Shown here in pieces: positions 38,104 to 47,659 of a DNA stretch of 64,000 nucleotides. The first letter of the stretch is position 1; each line of letters opens with the position of its first letter. Where the stretch lies: positions 1 to 64,000 of the forward strand of contig JACPOS010000025.1 in assembly GCA_016191395.1 (NCBI GenBank), given 5' to 3'. Made by a program: the position numbers and the translations under genes. The notes under the pieces are model-generated. The model was not told where the DNA came from, did no database searches, and saw nothing but the letters and a program-made list of their open reading frames with translations. The stretch comes from Chloroflexota bacterium. Its GTDB lineage: Bacteria > Chloroflexota > Limnocylindria > Limnocylindrales > CSP1-4.

Positions 38104-39498
38104 TCACCGGGCCGGGACGGGCATCTCGTGGATCGCGCGCGCGGCGTCGAGGCCGGATTCGAGGGCGCCCTGGATCCAGGCGTGGTACAGCGAGCAGTGC
38201 TCGCCGGCGAAGTAGATCCGGCCCTCCGGCCTGACGATGTCCGCCTGGAGCTGCGTCTGCTGGCCCGCCTCGAACATCGCGAACGCCCCGTTCGCGAAGC
38301 GGTCGTTGTACCAGGCGTGCGACGCCCCGACCTCGTACACGTCGCGGATCCGCGGGTGAATGCGGGCCACGTCGTCGAGGGCCTCCTCCAGCCGGGTCTC
38401 CTCGTCCATCGCGCCCCAGCGCGCCGCGTCCTGGTCCCACGTGTAGCTCGCCAGCAGGATGCCGCGCGGGCTGCTCGGGTCCGGCGTGGGGTAGTTCATC
38501 CGCCGGATCGGCAGGTCGGTCACGGTCGCGCCGCCGTAGATCCCGTCGTCGGCCTCCCAGATCCGCTCGCGGACCTGGAACAGGACCTTGGTGGAGGCCG
38601 CGTAGTTCAGCTGGCGGATCGCGCGCTGCTTCTCGTGCGAGAACGGCGTGAGGATCTCCACCTGCCGGAGCACCGAGAATGGCAGCGTGACGATCGCGTA
38701 GTCGCCGCGCTCGGCGTACCGGCCGGCCTCCGTCTTGAAGTGGACCGTGACGCCGTCGGGATCCTGGTCGATGGCGTGGACCTCCGCGCCGAACCGCACC
38801 CGGTCCGGGATCTCGCGGTAGAAGGCGTTCGGCAGGTTGTCCGACCCGCCGACGATCTCCTGCATGTCCTCATAGGCCTTGCCGAAGTCCTCGCGGAACT
38901 CCTCCATCACCGCGTTGTTGATCCCGGATTCCACGAAGTTCATGACGCCGTACATCTCGATGGCGCCCTCGGAGAAGCCGCGGACCTCCAGGAACTCGCG
39001 GATCGTGTAGCCGTCGTACTCCTGCCGGATCCGCTCCCAGCCCGCGTCCTCGTCGGCCTCGATCCAGGCGCGCAGCTCGCGCGTCGCGTCGTCCCACAGG
39101 GCGCTGTGCGAGCGTCCGCGCTCGTGGGGGGCAACCGGGAAGCCCAGCTCGTCCGGGGCGACGCCGGCCTGCTCGGCGGTGAGCCGCCTGCCGCCCACGT
39201 AGACGAGGCCCCTGGGATTGCCCATCACGAACGGACGCAGCGGCAGCCCGAAGTGGTCGATGTAGCCGAGCGTCAGGTCGTGGACGCGCGGGATGCGCAT
39301 CGCGCCCGCCTCGGCGTACAGGCCCGGGGCGAACGTCCGCAGGGTGTATACCCGGCCGCCGACGCGGTTCTGCGCCTCCAGGATGAGCGGGTCGTGGCCC
39401 GCCCGCGCGAGCTCGTAGCCGGCGACGAGGCCGGCCATGCCCCCACCGATGATGATGACCCGCTTGCCGGGCTGGTCGCGCCGCTCGAACCCGTCCAT
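38104..39498 (-). CDS. Flavin monoamine/L-amino-acid oxidase family
   Basis: VIIIGGGMAGLVAGYELARAGHDPLILEAQNRVGGRVYT; C-terminal GRIYFAGEHCSLYHAWIQGALESGLDAA. Confidence 0.92.
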   Translation of the reverse strand: MDGFERRDQPGKRVIIIGGGMAGLVAGYELARAGHDPLILEAQNRVGGRVYTLRTFAPGLYAEAGAMRIPRVHDLTLGYIDHFGLPLRPFVMGNPRGLVYVGGRRLTAEQAGVAPDELGFPVAPHERGRSHSALWDDATRELRAWIEADEDAGWERIRQEYDGYTIREFLEVRGFSEGAIEMYGVMNFVESGINNAVMEEFREDFGKAYEDMQEIVGGSDNLPNAFYREIPDRVRFGAEVHAIDQDPDGVTVHFKTEAGRYAERGDYAIVTLPFSVLRQVEILTPFSHEKQRAIRQLNYAASTKVLFQVRERIWEADDGIYGGATVTDLPIRRMNYPTPDPSSPRGILLASYTWDQDAARWGAMDEETRLEEALDDVARIHPRIRDVYEVGASHAWYNDRFANGAFAMFEAGQQTQLQADIVRPEGRIYFAGEHCSLYHAWIQGALESGLDAARAIHEMPVPAR

Positions 39499-39575
39499 GT
39501 GGCAATCGCTCCCCGTTGGATCGGCAGGCCAGGATTCGATCGCCAGTGTGCCCGACTCGGCCGGGCGTCCGCAGG

Positions 39576-40361
39576 TCAGGTGCGGTAGGTGCCGCTCGCC
39601 CCGACGGTCACCTTGCCGTCGTCGCTCCTGAGCGCCTTGCACGTGAACGAGCCCGACACCGCGCTCGGCAGGACGCCCATCCCGATCGTGCACTCCCCCG
39701 CCTTCGAGGTGAAGGTGCGCACGGTGCCGTCGGCGGCGACGAGGCTCAGGCGCAGGACCAGCGTCGCGTCCGTGGTGCGGGTCCCGCGATCCACCGTGGC
39801 GTCGAGCGCGACCGTGTTCGAAGCGGCGTCCTTCCACGACGCGGTGAACGAGTTTGCCTTCGCTGCGTCGCTGGCGCCGCCGGCCAGGGTGAAGGTCCCC
39901 TGGATCGGGCCGGTCAGGACGAGCGTCGCGTTGCCGGTCGGCGCTGCGACGACGGCGATCGGCGGGAAGGTCGGGCTGGCGAGGGCACCGGCGGCGCTCG
40001 GGCTGGGACCGCCGCCACTCAGGAGCACGAGCCCGACCAGGATCATTGCCACGAACAGGCCGCCGGCCGCCAGTCTCGGATTGCGCCTCGCGAACGTTCG
40101 GGCGCGCGCCAGCGCGATCGCGCCGACGGCGGGCGTTGGCTCGCCCTCGGGGACCGGCATGGCCGCGGCCTCGTCGACGGCGCGGCGCGCAGTTGCCGGC
40201 GGCGCGGCGGCGCTCGCCACCATGGCGGCAGCCGCGGCTGTGGGCGGGGCCGTGGCGTCCTCGCGAACGATGTCCGGCTCCGTCTCCGGATCGACTCCCG
40301 TGGAGTAGGCGGCGAGCGGCAGATCGTCGACCGATCGGCCCGGTATCGGCATGCGGTTCAT
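39576..40361 (-). CDS. Single-pass membrane protein of unknown function
   Basis: TM helix LAAGGLFVAMILVGLVLLSGG followed by extracytoplasmic Ser/Thr/Ala-rich domain. Confidence 0.65.
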   Translation of the reverse strand: MNRMPIPGRSVDDLPLAAYSTGVDPETEPDIVREDATAPPTAAAAAMVASAAAPPATARRAVDEAAAMPVPEGEPTPAVGAIALARARTFARRNPRLAAGGLFVAMILVGLVLLSGGGPSPSAAGALASPTFPPIAVVAAPTGNATLVLTGPIQGTFTLAGGASDAAKANSFTASWKDAASNTVALDATVDRGTRTTDATLVLRLSLVAADGTVRTFTSKAGECTIGMGVLPSAVSGSFTCKALRSDDGKVTVGASGTYRT

Positions 40362-40462
40362 CCCCCTGGGCGTGCGCCATGCGTGGGCGCACCGGAGATC
40401 GTCCGGGCGCGGCGGTGCCCGGTCAATCCGCCAAGCGTCCTGCCTCGTTTGGCGGGTGTGGG

Positions 40463-43300
40463 CTACTCGGCGACGGCGAGCGCCACCGCGTCGGCCATGG
40501 ACATCGAGCGGCCTGCTGCCCACCACGCGTCGATGCCGTGGTCCTCGGCCAGCGTCCGCAGCTGCTCGACGTTGGCCGCCATCTCGGGCAGCTCGTCGAA
40601 CGCCATCCGTGCGTCGACGGCGTCGCGCATGGCCTCCGCGGCGCCGAGCAGTCGGGCGGCGCGCTCCGGCCGTCGCCGGGCGATCGCGAGGAAGGCGATG
40701 TTCTCGAGCTGGTTGGCGACCGCACCGCGGTGGCCGAGGCGGACCCAGCCGCCGATCGTCTCGCGGTACAGGGCCTCGGCTTCGTCCAGGCGCCCGCCAC
40801 GGCGCAGCGCATGCGTCATGTCGCTCCGGGCTGCGAGGACGAACCGCTCGTCGCCGATCTCGCCGAACCGGTCGATCGCGACGCCGAACGCGGCCACCGC
40901 GTCGTCGAGCCGGCCGGCCTTGCCGAGCATTCGCCCGTGCGCGAGCGCCGCCGAGCCGATCGCGTAGGGGCTGCCAGAGCGCCGCGCCGCCTCGTCAGCG
41001 CGGAGGAGCAGCGCCTCGCTCATCTCGTGATCGAGATCCCACAGCGTCGCCCCCGAGAATCCCGCGGACATTGCCAGCATCCACCACGTTCCCGACTTCT
41101 CGGCCAGCTCGGTGGCCTGTTGGAACATGGGGCGCAGGTCCTCGTCCGTCCCGCTGAAGACGGTCGAGATCGCCAATCCACTGAGGGCCGCAAGCAGCGC
41201 GACCTCGTCGCCGCTCGCCCGCGCGACCGCGACCGCGTCCTTGGCCCACGCGAGCCCGACCGAGGCCCGACCGGACATCCCCCACAGCCGCGCGGCCTCG
41301 CCGAGCAGCCAGGCCGCGGTCACCTGCATGGCTCGATCGGCGTCGGCCTGGGCGATGACGCGGGCCCGCGCGATCTCGACCGCCGCGACGATCCGCGAAT
41401 CGTTGTCGGCCGATGCGACGCGAACGGCCCAGTAGGCCAGCATCGCGGCGGCCATCTGCACCGCGGCCCACGGCTGGGCCTCGAGTCCCCACTCCAGCGC
41501 GGCGCCGAGGTTCTCCGCATCCGCGTCGAGCCGGTCGAGCCAGTCGACCGTCTGGGGACCACGGAGCATCGGCTCCGCATCGGCCGCCAGGGCCGCGAAC
41601 GCCTCGAAGTGTCGATCGCCCACGGCGGCGACCTCGCCCGCCTCGATGAGCTTCTCGCGCGCGTACTGGCGGATTGTCTCGAGCATCCGGTAGCGGGTCG
41701 TCGGACCACGGTCGATGATGACGAGCGATCGGTCGACCAGCCGGGTGAGTCCGTCGACCAGCTCGATCTCGTCCACCGCCTCGACGTCGCCGACGATCCT
41801 GGCCGCGGCCTGAGCGGTCCATCCGCCCGAGAAGATCGACAGGCGCCGCAGCAGGCGCCGGTCGTCGTCGTTGAGCAGGTCCCAGCTCCAGTCGATCAGG
41901 GCGTGGAGCGTCTGCTGGCGCGGCACCGCCGTGCGCCGGCCACCGGCGAGGAGCCGGAACCGGTCGCCGAGCCGCAGCGCGATGTCATCCGCGGACATGG
42001 CTGAGACCCGGGCCGCCGCAAGCTCGATTGCCAGCGGGATGCCGTCGAGGCGACGGCAGATCTCCGAGACGGCCGCGACGTTCGCCGCACCGAGCGTGAA
42101 CGTCGGATCGACGGCCGTCGCCCGCTCCATGAACAGCTGCACGGCCTCGGTGCCTGCCGCACCGGCCAGATCGGGCGCCGAGGTGGAGATGCCTCCGAGG
42201 CGACCGCCGACACCGGGGCACGACAGTGACTGCAGCTGCAGGACCGCCTCGCCGGGCACGGCGAGCGCCTCGCGGCTCGTCGTGACGATCCGCAGGCGCG
42301 GTGCCGCCGCGAGCAGGCGCCCGGCGACTCCCGCAACGCCGTCGACGAGATGCTCGGCATTGTCGAGCAGGAGCAGGAGCTCCTTCTCGGCGAGGAAGGA
42401 CGTCACGACCGCCATCGCCGGCACGCCCGGAACCTCCGGGGCGCCAAGCGCTCGCGCGACCTCGGACGCGACCTGCGACGGGTCGCCGAGCGGCGCGAGC
42501 TCGGCAAGCCACGTGCCATCCGGGAAGCGGTCACCGAGCCTCCCGGCGGCCTCGAGCATCAGCCGAGTCTTCCCGGTCCCGCCCGTCCCGATCAGGGTCA
42601 CCAGGCGGTGCCGGGCGAGGAGCGTGGCGACCTCCGCGAGCTCGCGCTCCCGGCCGACGAACGAGGTCAGCTGGGCCGGCAGGTTCGTGCGCCGGTTGTT
42701 CAACGAGCGGAGCGGCGGGAAGTCCCTGGCCAGGTCCGGCGCCACGAGCTGGAACAGCTGCTCCGGCCGATCGAGGTCGCGCAGTCGATGCGTGCCGAGG
42801 TCCACCAGCTCACAGCGTTCCGGCAGGCGGTCCCGCACCAGCAGCGCTGCCGATGCCGAGAGCAGCACCTGGCCGCCGTGCCCGGTTGCGAGGATCCGGG
42901 CGACCCGGTTGATCGACGGCCCGAAGACGTCCCCGTCGCGGACTTCCGCCGCGCCGGCGTGGAGGGCCATCCGAACCCGGAGCACGCTCGTCACCGCCAG
43001 CCCGAGCGCCCGCTGGCCCGAGAGCGCGGCCGCGACAGCGGCCCGCGGGTCCTCGAACGTTGCCAGCATCCCGTCGCCGGTCATCTTCACGACGGATCCG
43101 CCGGCCTCCTCGACCGAGCTCCGGAGGATTCGGTCATGCGCGGCCAGCGCGGGGCCCATGACCTCCGAGTGCTCCTCCCACAGCCGCGTGCTGCCCTCGA
43201 TGTCCGTGAACAGGAACGTCAGGAACGGTGCCGAGGCGGGAGCGGGAGCGGCCGGCGCGATCAAGGCCGGGACCACCGAGGAATTGAGCGAGTCGAGCAC
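40463..43300 (-). CDS. Class III nucleotide cyclase-domain / AAA ATPase / TPR-like regulator
   Basis: FLFTDIEGSTRLWEEH and KMTGDGMLATFEDP cyclase motifs, LIGTGGTGKTRLMLEAA P-loop, LLLLLDNAEHLVDG; GTG start inferred (1490-aa ORF over-extends into the next gene). Confidence 0.88.
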   Translation of the reverse strand: MLDSLNSSVVPALIAPAAPAPASAPFLTFLFTDIEGSTRLWEEHSEVMGPALAAHDRILRSSVEEAGGSVVKMTGDGMLATFEDPRAAVAAALSGQRALGLAVTSVLRVRMALHAGAAEVRDGDVFGPSINRVARILATGHGGQVLLSASAALLVRDRLPERCELVDLGTHRLRDLDRPEQLFQLVAPDLARDFPPLRSLNNRRTNLPAQLTSFVGRERELAEVATLLARHRLVTLIGTGGTGKTRLMLEAAGRLGDRFPDGTWLAELAPLGDPSQVASEVARALGAPEVPGVPAMAVVTSFLAEKELLLLLDNAEHLVDGVAGVAGRLLAAAPRLRIVTTSREALAVPGEAVLQLQSLSCPGVGGRLGGISTSAPDLAGAAGTEAVQLFMERATAVDPTFTLGAANVAAVSEICRRLDGIPLAIELAAARVSAMSADDIALRLGDRFRLLAGGRRTAVPRQQTLHALIDWSWDLLNDDDRRLLRRLSIFSGGWTAQAAARIVGDVEAVDEIELVDGLTRLVDRSLVIIDRGPTTRYRMLETIRQYAREKLIEAGEVAAVGDRHFEAFAALAADAEPMLRGPQTVDWLDRLDADAENLGAALEWGLEAQPWAAVQMAAAMLAYWAVRVASADNDSRIVAAVEIARARVIAQADADRAMQVTAAWLLGEAARLWGMSGRASVGLAWAKDAVAVARASGDEVALLAALSGLAISTVFSGTDEDLRPMFQQATELAEKSGTWWMLAMSAGFSGATLWDLDHEMSEALLLRADEAARRSGSPYAIGSAALAHGRMLGKAGRLDDAVAAFGVAIDRFGEIGDERFVLAARSDMTHALRRGGRLDEAEALYRETIGGWVRLGHRGAVANQLENIAFLAIARRRPERAARLLGAAEAMRDAVDARMAFDELPEMAANVEQLRTLAEDHGIDAWWAAGRSMSMADAVALAVAE

Positions 43301-43305
43301 CGGCG

Positions 43306-44499
43306 CTATGCGATCCGGTCGACGAACCGCCTGATCCGGACGAGGGCCTCCTCGAGCCGCTCGTACGAGGTTGCGTAACAGGCGCGAACGTGCGCGGCGC
43401 CGGACGGTCCGAATGCGCTGCCGGGGATGACAGCGACGTGCTCCTCCTCGAGCAGCCGCTGCGCGAAGGTGTCGGCGTCCAGCCCGGTGGAGCTGACCCG
43501 GGGGAAGGCATAGAAGGCGCCGCGTGGCTCGAAGGTCTCGAGGCCCATCGAGTTGAAGCCGTCGACGACCAGCCGGCGACGACGGTCGTACTCCGCGCGC
43601 ATGCGCTCGACGTCGGGCTCGCCGTCGACGAGGGCCGCGAGGGCCGCATCCTGGGCGACCGTGGGCGCGGTCATGATCACGTACTGGTGGATCTTCAGGA
43701 TCCCCTCCATGACCGGCGCCGGCGCGGCCACCCAGCCGATGCGCCAGCCGGTCATCGCGTACGCCTTCGAGAAGCCACCCATCAGGATGGTCCGCTCGCG
43801 CATGCCGGGCAGCGCGGAGAACGCCCGATGTCGGTACGACCCGTACGCCAGCCGATCGTAGATCTCGTCGCTGTAGACGAGGAGGTCGTGCCGTTCCGCG
43901 ATCCGAGCCAGCTCGTCCTGCGCCGCGTCGGGCAGCACCGCGCCCGTCGGGTTGCAGGGGTAGCCGAGGAAGAGGCCCTTGGTCCGTGGCGTGATCGCCG
44001 CCTCCACCGCGGCCGGGTCCAGCGCGAAGTCGTCCTCGAAGCGCGTGGCGACGTGCACGGCGGTACCGCCGGCGAACACGACGGCCGGCACGTAGGCGAC
44101 GTACGAGGGTTCGTGCAGGATCACCTCGTCGCCGGCATCGATGGTCGCGCGCATCGCGAGGTCCAGCGCCTCCGACGCGCCGACCGTGATCAGCAGCTCC
44201 GTCCTCGGGTCGTACGACACCCCGTACAGGCGCTCCAGGTGCGCGGCGAGCGCGCGCCGGAGCTCGATGGTGCCGGAGTTCGAGGTGTAGTGGGTCCGGC
44301 CCTCGCGAAGGGACTCCACGCCTGCTTCGATGATGGACCGCGGCGTGTCGAAGTCCGGCTCGCCGATGCCGAGGCTGATCACGTCGGTCATCGTGGCCGC
44401 GATGTCGAAGAACCTGCGGATGCCGGACGGCGGGACGGCTCGAACCCGCTCCGCGAGGACACGGCCTGCAAGGGGCACGCGGGGGTTCGTGGTGACCAT
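43306..44499 (-). CDS. Class I/II PLP aminotransferase
   Basis: ISLGIGEPDFDTP, HYTSNSGTIELRRALAAHL, LGYPCNPTGAVL, GGFSKAYAMTGWRIGW. Confidence 0.93.
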   Translation of the reverse strand: MVTTNPRVPLAGRVLAERVRAVPPSGIRRFFDIAATMTDVISLGIGEPDFDTPRSIIEAGVESLREGRTHYTSNSGTIELRRALAAHLERLYGVSYDPRTELLITVGASEALDLAMRATIDAGDEVILHEPSYVAYVPAVVFAGGTAVHVATRFEDDFALDPAAVEAAITPRTKGLFLGYPCNPTGAVLPDAAQDELARIAERHDLLVYSDEIYDRLAYGSYRHRAFSALPGMRERTILMGGFSKAYAMTGWRIGWVAAPAPVMEGILKIHQYVIMTAPTVAQDAALAALVDGEPDVERMRAEYDRRRRLVVDGFNSMGLETFEPRGAFYAFPRVSSTGLDADTFAQRLLEEEHVAVIPGSAFGPSGAAHVRACYATSYERLEEALVRIRRFVDRIA

Positions 44500-44508
44500 G
44501 CGCGAACT

Positions 44509-45753
44509 CTACTGCGCCGGGCCAGCGCCGAACCGGGCGGCCAGTGCCTCCGCGCGCGGTCGGACGGCCGCCGGATCGGGCGCCTGCAGCGCCTTGTCGA
44601 TCAGCGCGGCGATCTCGGTCATCTCGGAAGGGCCCATCCCGCGCTGCGCCGGGCTCGTGGTGCCGAACCGGAGGCCGCTCGGGCGATCCGGCGTGCCCGG
44701 GTCGAACGGAATGACGTTGCGATTGCAGAGGATCGCCGCGGTCTCCAGCGCGACCTCCGCCACATCGCCCGTCACGCCGCGATGGCGCAGGTCCACGAGG
44801 ACCATGTGGTTGTCCGTGCCGCCGCTCACGAGTCGGTCGCCGTAGCCCGCGAGTGCCGTGGCGAGGGCCGTCGCGTTGGCGCGGATGCGGCGCTGGGTCT
44901 CGCGGAACCCATCGGACGCGGCGATGCCCAGGCACACCGCCTTGGCGGTGATCCGCCCGAAGTCGGGGGCACCCTGCGTGCCCGGGAAGATCGCGCGATC
45001 GATCTTCCGAGCGAGGTCAGCGGTCGACAGGATCACGCCGCCATGGGGACCGAGCATCGTCTTGTAGGTCGTGAACGTCACCGCGTCCGCATGCGGCACG
45101 GGGCTCGGCAGCTCGCCTGCGGCGACGAGGCCGGCGACGTGGGCCATGTCCACGAGCAGCTTTGACTCGACCTCTGCCGCGATCGCGGCGAACGCCGCGT
45201 AGTCGATCGCCCGCGGGTAGGAGCTGCCGCCGGTCACGATCAGGCGCGGCCGATGCCGGAGCGCCAGGTCCCGGACCTCGTCGAGGTCGATCGTCTCCGT
45301 GTCCGCGCGGACGCCGTAGTGCTCGAAGCGGTAGACCGCGCCGGTGATCGACGCCGGATCGCCGTGCGAGAGGTGGCCGCCGTGCGCGAGCTGGAGGGCC
45401 AGGACGGCATCGCCGGGCTTCAGGAGCGCCCGGTAGACGGCGAGATTCGCGTTGACGCCGGAGCTCGGCTGGACGTTCGCGTGGCCGGCGCCGAACAGCG
45501 CCTTCGCCCGGTCGATCGCGAGCTGTTCGACTTCGTCGGCGAACTCGGTGCCCCGGTGGTAGCGCCGTCCCGGATAGCCCTCGGCGGTCTTGGCTGCGAA
45601 GACGGAGCCCAGGGCCTCCAGCACCGGGGCCGACGGCTCGCTCTCCGACGCGATCAGGTCGATGGTGCGCGCGCGGCGATCCGCCTCCTGGGCGACGAGG
45701 CGCGCGACGTCGGGGTCGACCGCGCCAAGATCGTTCGGCGCGCGCACGTTCAC
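44509..45753 (-). CDS. glyA: Serine hydroxymethyltransferase-like protein (divergent active-site segment)
   Basis: LIASESEPSAPVLEALGSVFAAKTAEGYPGRRYHRGTEFAD; DMAHVAGLVAAG; TTYKTMLGPHGG; GTGA overlap with gatA. Confidence 0.85.
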   Translation of the reverse strand: MNVRAPNDLGAVDPDVARLVAQEADRRARTIDLIASESEPSAPVLEALGSVFAAKTAEGYPGRRYHRGTEFADEVEQLAIDRAKALFGAGHANVQPSSGVNANLAVYRALLKPGDAVLALQLAHGGHLSHGDPASITGAVYRFEHYGVRADTETIDLDEVRDLALRHRPRLIVTGGSSYPRAIDYAAFAAIAAEVESKLLVDMAHVAGLVAAGELPSPVPHADAVTFTTYKTMLGPHGGVILSTADLARKIDRAIFPGTQGAPDFGRITAKAVCLGIAASDGFRETQRRIRANATALATALAGYGDRLVSGGTDNHMVLVDLRHRGVTGDVAEVALETAAILCNRNVIPFDPGTPDRPSGLRFGTTSPAQRGMGPSEMTEIAALIDKALQAPDPAAVRPRAEALAARFGAGPAQ

Positions 45754-47342
45754 GCGGCCACGAGGGCGGCAGCGCGCTCCACGGGCGTGGGGCCGGCTGG
45801 ATCGTCGGCGAGGGCCAGCTGGGCCGGCTCCATCGTCCGCCAGGGCGCGTCGGCGGTGATGGCCTCGTAGCCGCGCCCGAAGCGCAGCAGCTCCAGCTCC
45901 GACCATGGAGCACCGATGAACTGGAGGCCCACCGGCAGGCCCTCGGAAAGCCCGCAGGGCACGGATACCCCCGCGATCCCGGCCATGTTCGCGGGCAGCG
46001 TGCACGCATCCGAGAGGTACATCGCGACCGGGTCGGCCGTCCTCGCGCCGAACTTGAACGCCACCGACGGGGACGTCGGGGCGACCAGCGCGTCGATCCC
46101 CGACCCGAAGACCTCGTCGAAGTCGCGCTTGATGAGCGTCCGGACCTTCTGCGCCTTCAGGTAGAAGGCGTCGTAGTAGCCGGCGGACAGCGCATACGTC
46201 CCGAGCATGATCCGTCGTTTCACCTCGGGCCCGAAGCCTTCGCCGCGGGTCGCCAGGTAGTCCGCGATGAAGTCGCCGCCCGGCAGGCGCACGGAGTGGC
46301 CGTAGCGCACGCCGTCGTATCGGGCCAGGTTCGCGGATGCCTCCGCCGGCACCACGATGTAGTAGGTGGCGAGGCCGTAGTCCGTGTGTGCGAGCGAGAC
46401 CTCCTCGATCGTTGCCCCGGCGGCTTCCAGGTTGGCAACGGCCTCGCGGATGCGCGCCTCGACGCCCGGCTCCATGCCCTTCACGAAGTACTCGCGCGGC
46501 AGGCCCAGGCGCTTTCCGCGCAGCCAGCCTGCGGCCTCGTCGTCCGATCCCGGCAGGTGCAGAAGCCCGTCCGGGACCGGCACCGGCGCGGAGGTGGAGT
46601 CGCGATCGTCGCGGCCCGCGACTGCGTGCAGGAGGGCGGCGGCGTCGCGCGAGTCGCGCGCGAGCGGCCCGATCTGATCGAGGGACGAGGCGAAGGCCAC
46701 GATCCCGTACCGACTCACGCGCCCGTACGTCGGCTTCAACCCCACGATCCCGGAGAGGGCCGCCGGCTGGCGAATGGAGCCGCCGGTGTCCGTCCCGATC
46801 CCGAACGGCGCATGGAACGCGGCGACGGCCGCCGCCGACCCGCCGCTGCTGCCGCCGGGAACCATGTCCAGGTTCCATGGATTGCTCACTGGCCCGTAGG
46901 CCGACCACTCGTTGGACGAGCCCATCGCGAACTCGTCCATGTTGGTCTTGCCGAGGATGACGGCGCCGGCGTCGCGCAGCCGCTCGGTGACGTGCGCGTC
47001 GTACGGCGCGACGTAGCCCTCGAGGATCCGGGATCCCGCTGTGCACTGGCCGCCGGCCACGGACACCAGGTCCTTGAGCGCGATCGGCAGGCCGAGCAAC
47101 GGGTGGAGGGCATCCAGGGCCCCCCGACCCTCGGCCCGTGCGGCGGCGAGCCGCGCGTCGGCGGCGTCCGCCTCCGCGAGCGCCTTCTCCCGCTCGATCA
47201 CGAGCCAGGCGTTCAGCGCGTGGTTCTGACGCTCCGCGACCTCGAGGTGCGCGAGGGTCAGGTCCCGCGAGGAGACCTCGCCCGTCCGCAGGCGCCCGGC
47301 CAGCTCGTGCCCGAGCAGGCGCGTGAGGTCCGCGGCCATCAC
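45750..47342 (-). CDS. gatA: Asp/Glu-tRNA amidotransferase subunit A
   Basis: ALKDLVSVAGGQCTAGSRIL, GKTNMDEFAMGSSNEWSAYGPVSNPWN, VPGGSSGGSAAAVAA, GTDTGGSIRQPAAL. Confidence 0.97.
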   Translation of the reverse strand: MMAADLTRLLGHELAGRLRTGEVSSRDLTLAHLEVAERQNHALNAWLVIEREKALAEADAADARLAAARAEGRGALDALHPLLGLPIALKDLVSVAGGQCTAGSRILEGYVAPYDAHVTERLRDAGAVILGKTNMDEFAMGSSNEWSAYGPVSNPWNLDMVPGGSSGGSAAAVAAFHAPFGIGTDTGGSIRQPAALSGIVGLKPTYGRVSRYGIVAFASSLDQIGPLARDSRDAAALLHAVAGRDDRDSTSAPVPVPDGLLHLPGSDDEAAGWLRGKRLGLPREYFVKGMEPGVEARIREAVANLEAAGATIEEVSLAHTDYGLATYYIVVPAEASANLARYDGVRYGHSVRLPGGDFIADYLATRGEGFGPEVKRRIMLGTYALSAGYYDAFYLKAQKVRTLIKRDFDEVFGSGIDALVAPTSPSVAFKFGARTADPVAMYLSDACTLPANMAGIAGVSVPCGLSEGLPVGLQFIGAPWSELELLRFGRGYEAITADAPWRTMEPAQLALADDPAGPTPVERAAALVAA

Positions 47343-47638
47343 GCGTCGCCGCCGAGGATCGGCGGCACGACGATGAAATCGCCCTCGGTGAGCTTCGCGT
47401 TGCGCAGGACGGCCTCGACCGGGAGGGATGCGGCAGCGACGTCCTCGCGCAGGATGTTCTCGATCTCGATCGTCTGGGCGGTGGGCGGGATCGCCGACGT
47501 GTCCAGCTCGGCGAGCTTCGCGTACTGGTCCAGGATGTGGTTGAGCTGGCCCTCGAGCCGGACGAGCTCCTCGTCGGTCAGTCGAAGGCGGGCGAGATAC
47601 GCGACGTGCTCCACGTCCGAGCGGGTGAGTCCGGCCAC
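47339..47638 (-). CDS. gatC: Asp/Glu-tRNA amidotransferase subunit C
   Basis: VAGLTRSDVEHVAYLARLRLTDEELVRLEGQLNHILDQYAKLAELDT; GTG start; ATGA overlap with gatA. Confidence 0.93.
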   Translation of the reverse strand: MAGLTRSDVEHVAYLARLRLTDEELVRLEGQLNHILDQYAKLAELDTSAIPPTAQTIEIENILREDVAAASLPVEAVLRNAKLTEGDFIVVPPILGGDA

Positions 47639-47659
47639 CGGCGGATGATACTTGGCGCC

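Noticed and set aside
40463-44935. 1490-aa continuous ORF as one giant protein
   Set aside because: The N-terminal ~545 residues are an out-of-frame reading of the aminotransferase gene; the real cyclase-AAA protein starts near 43300.
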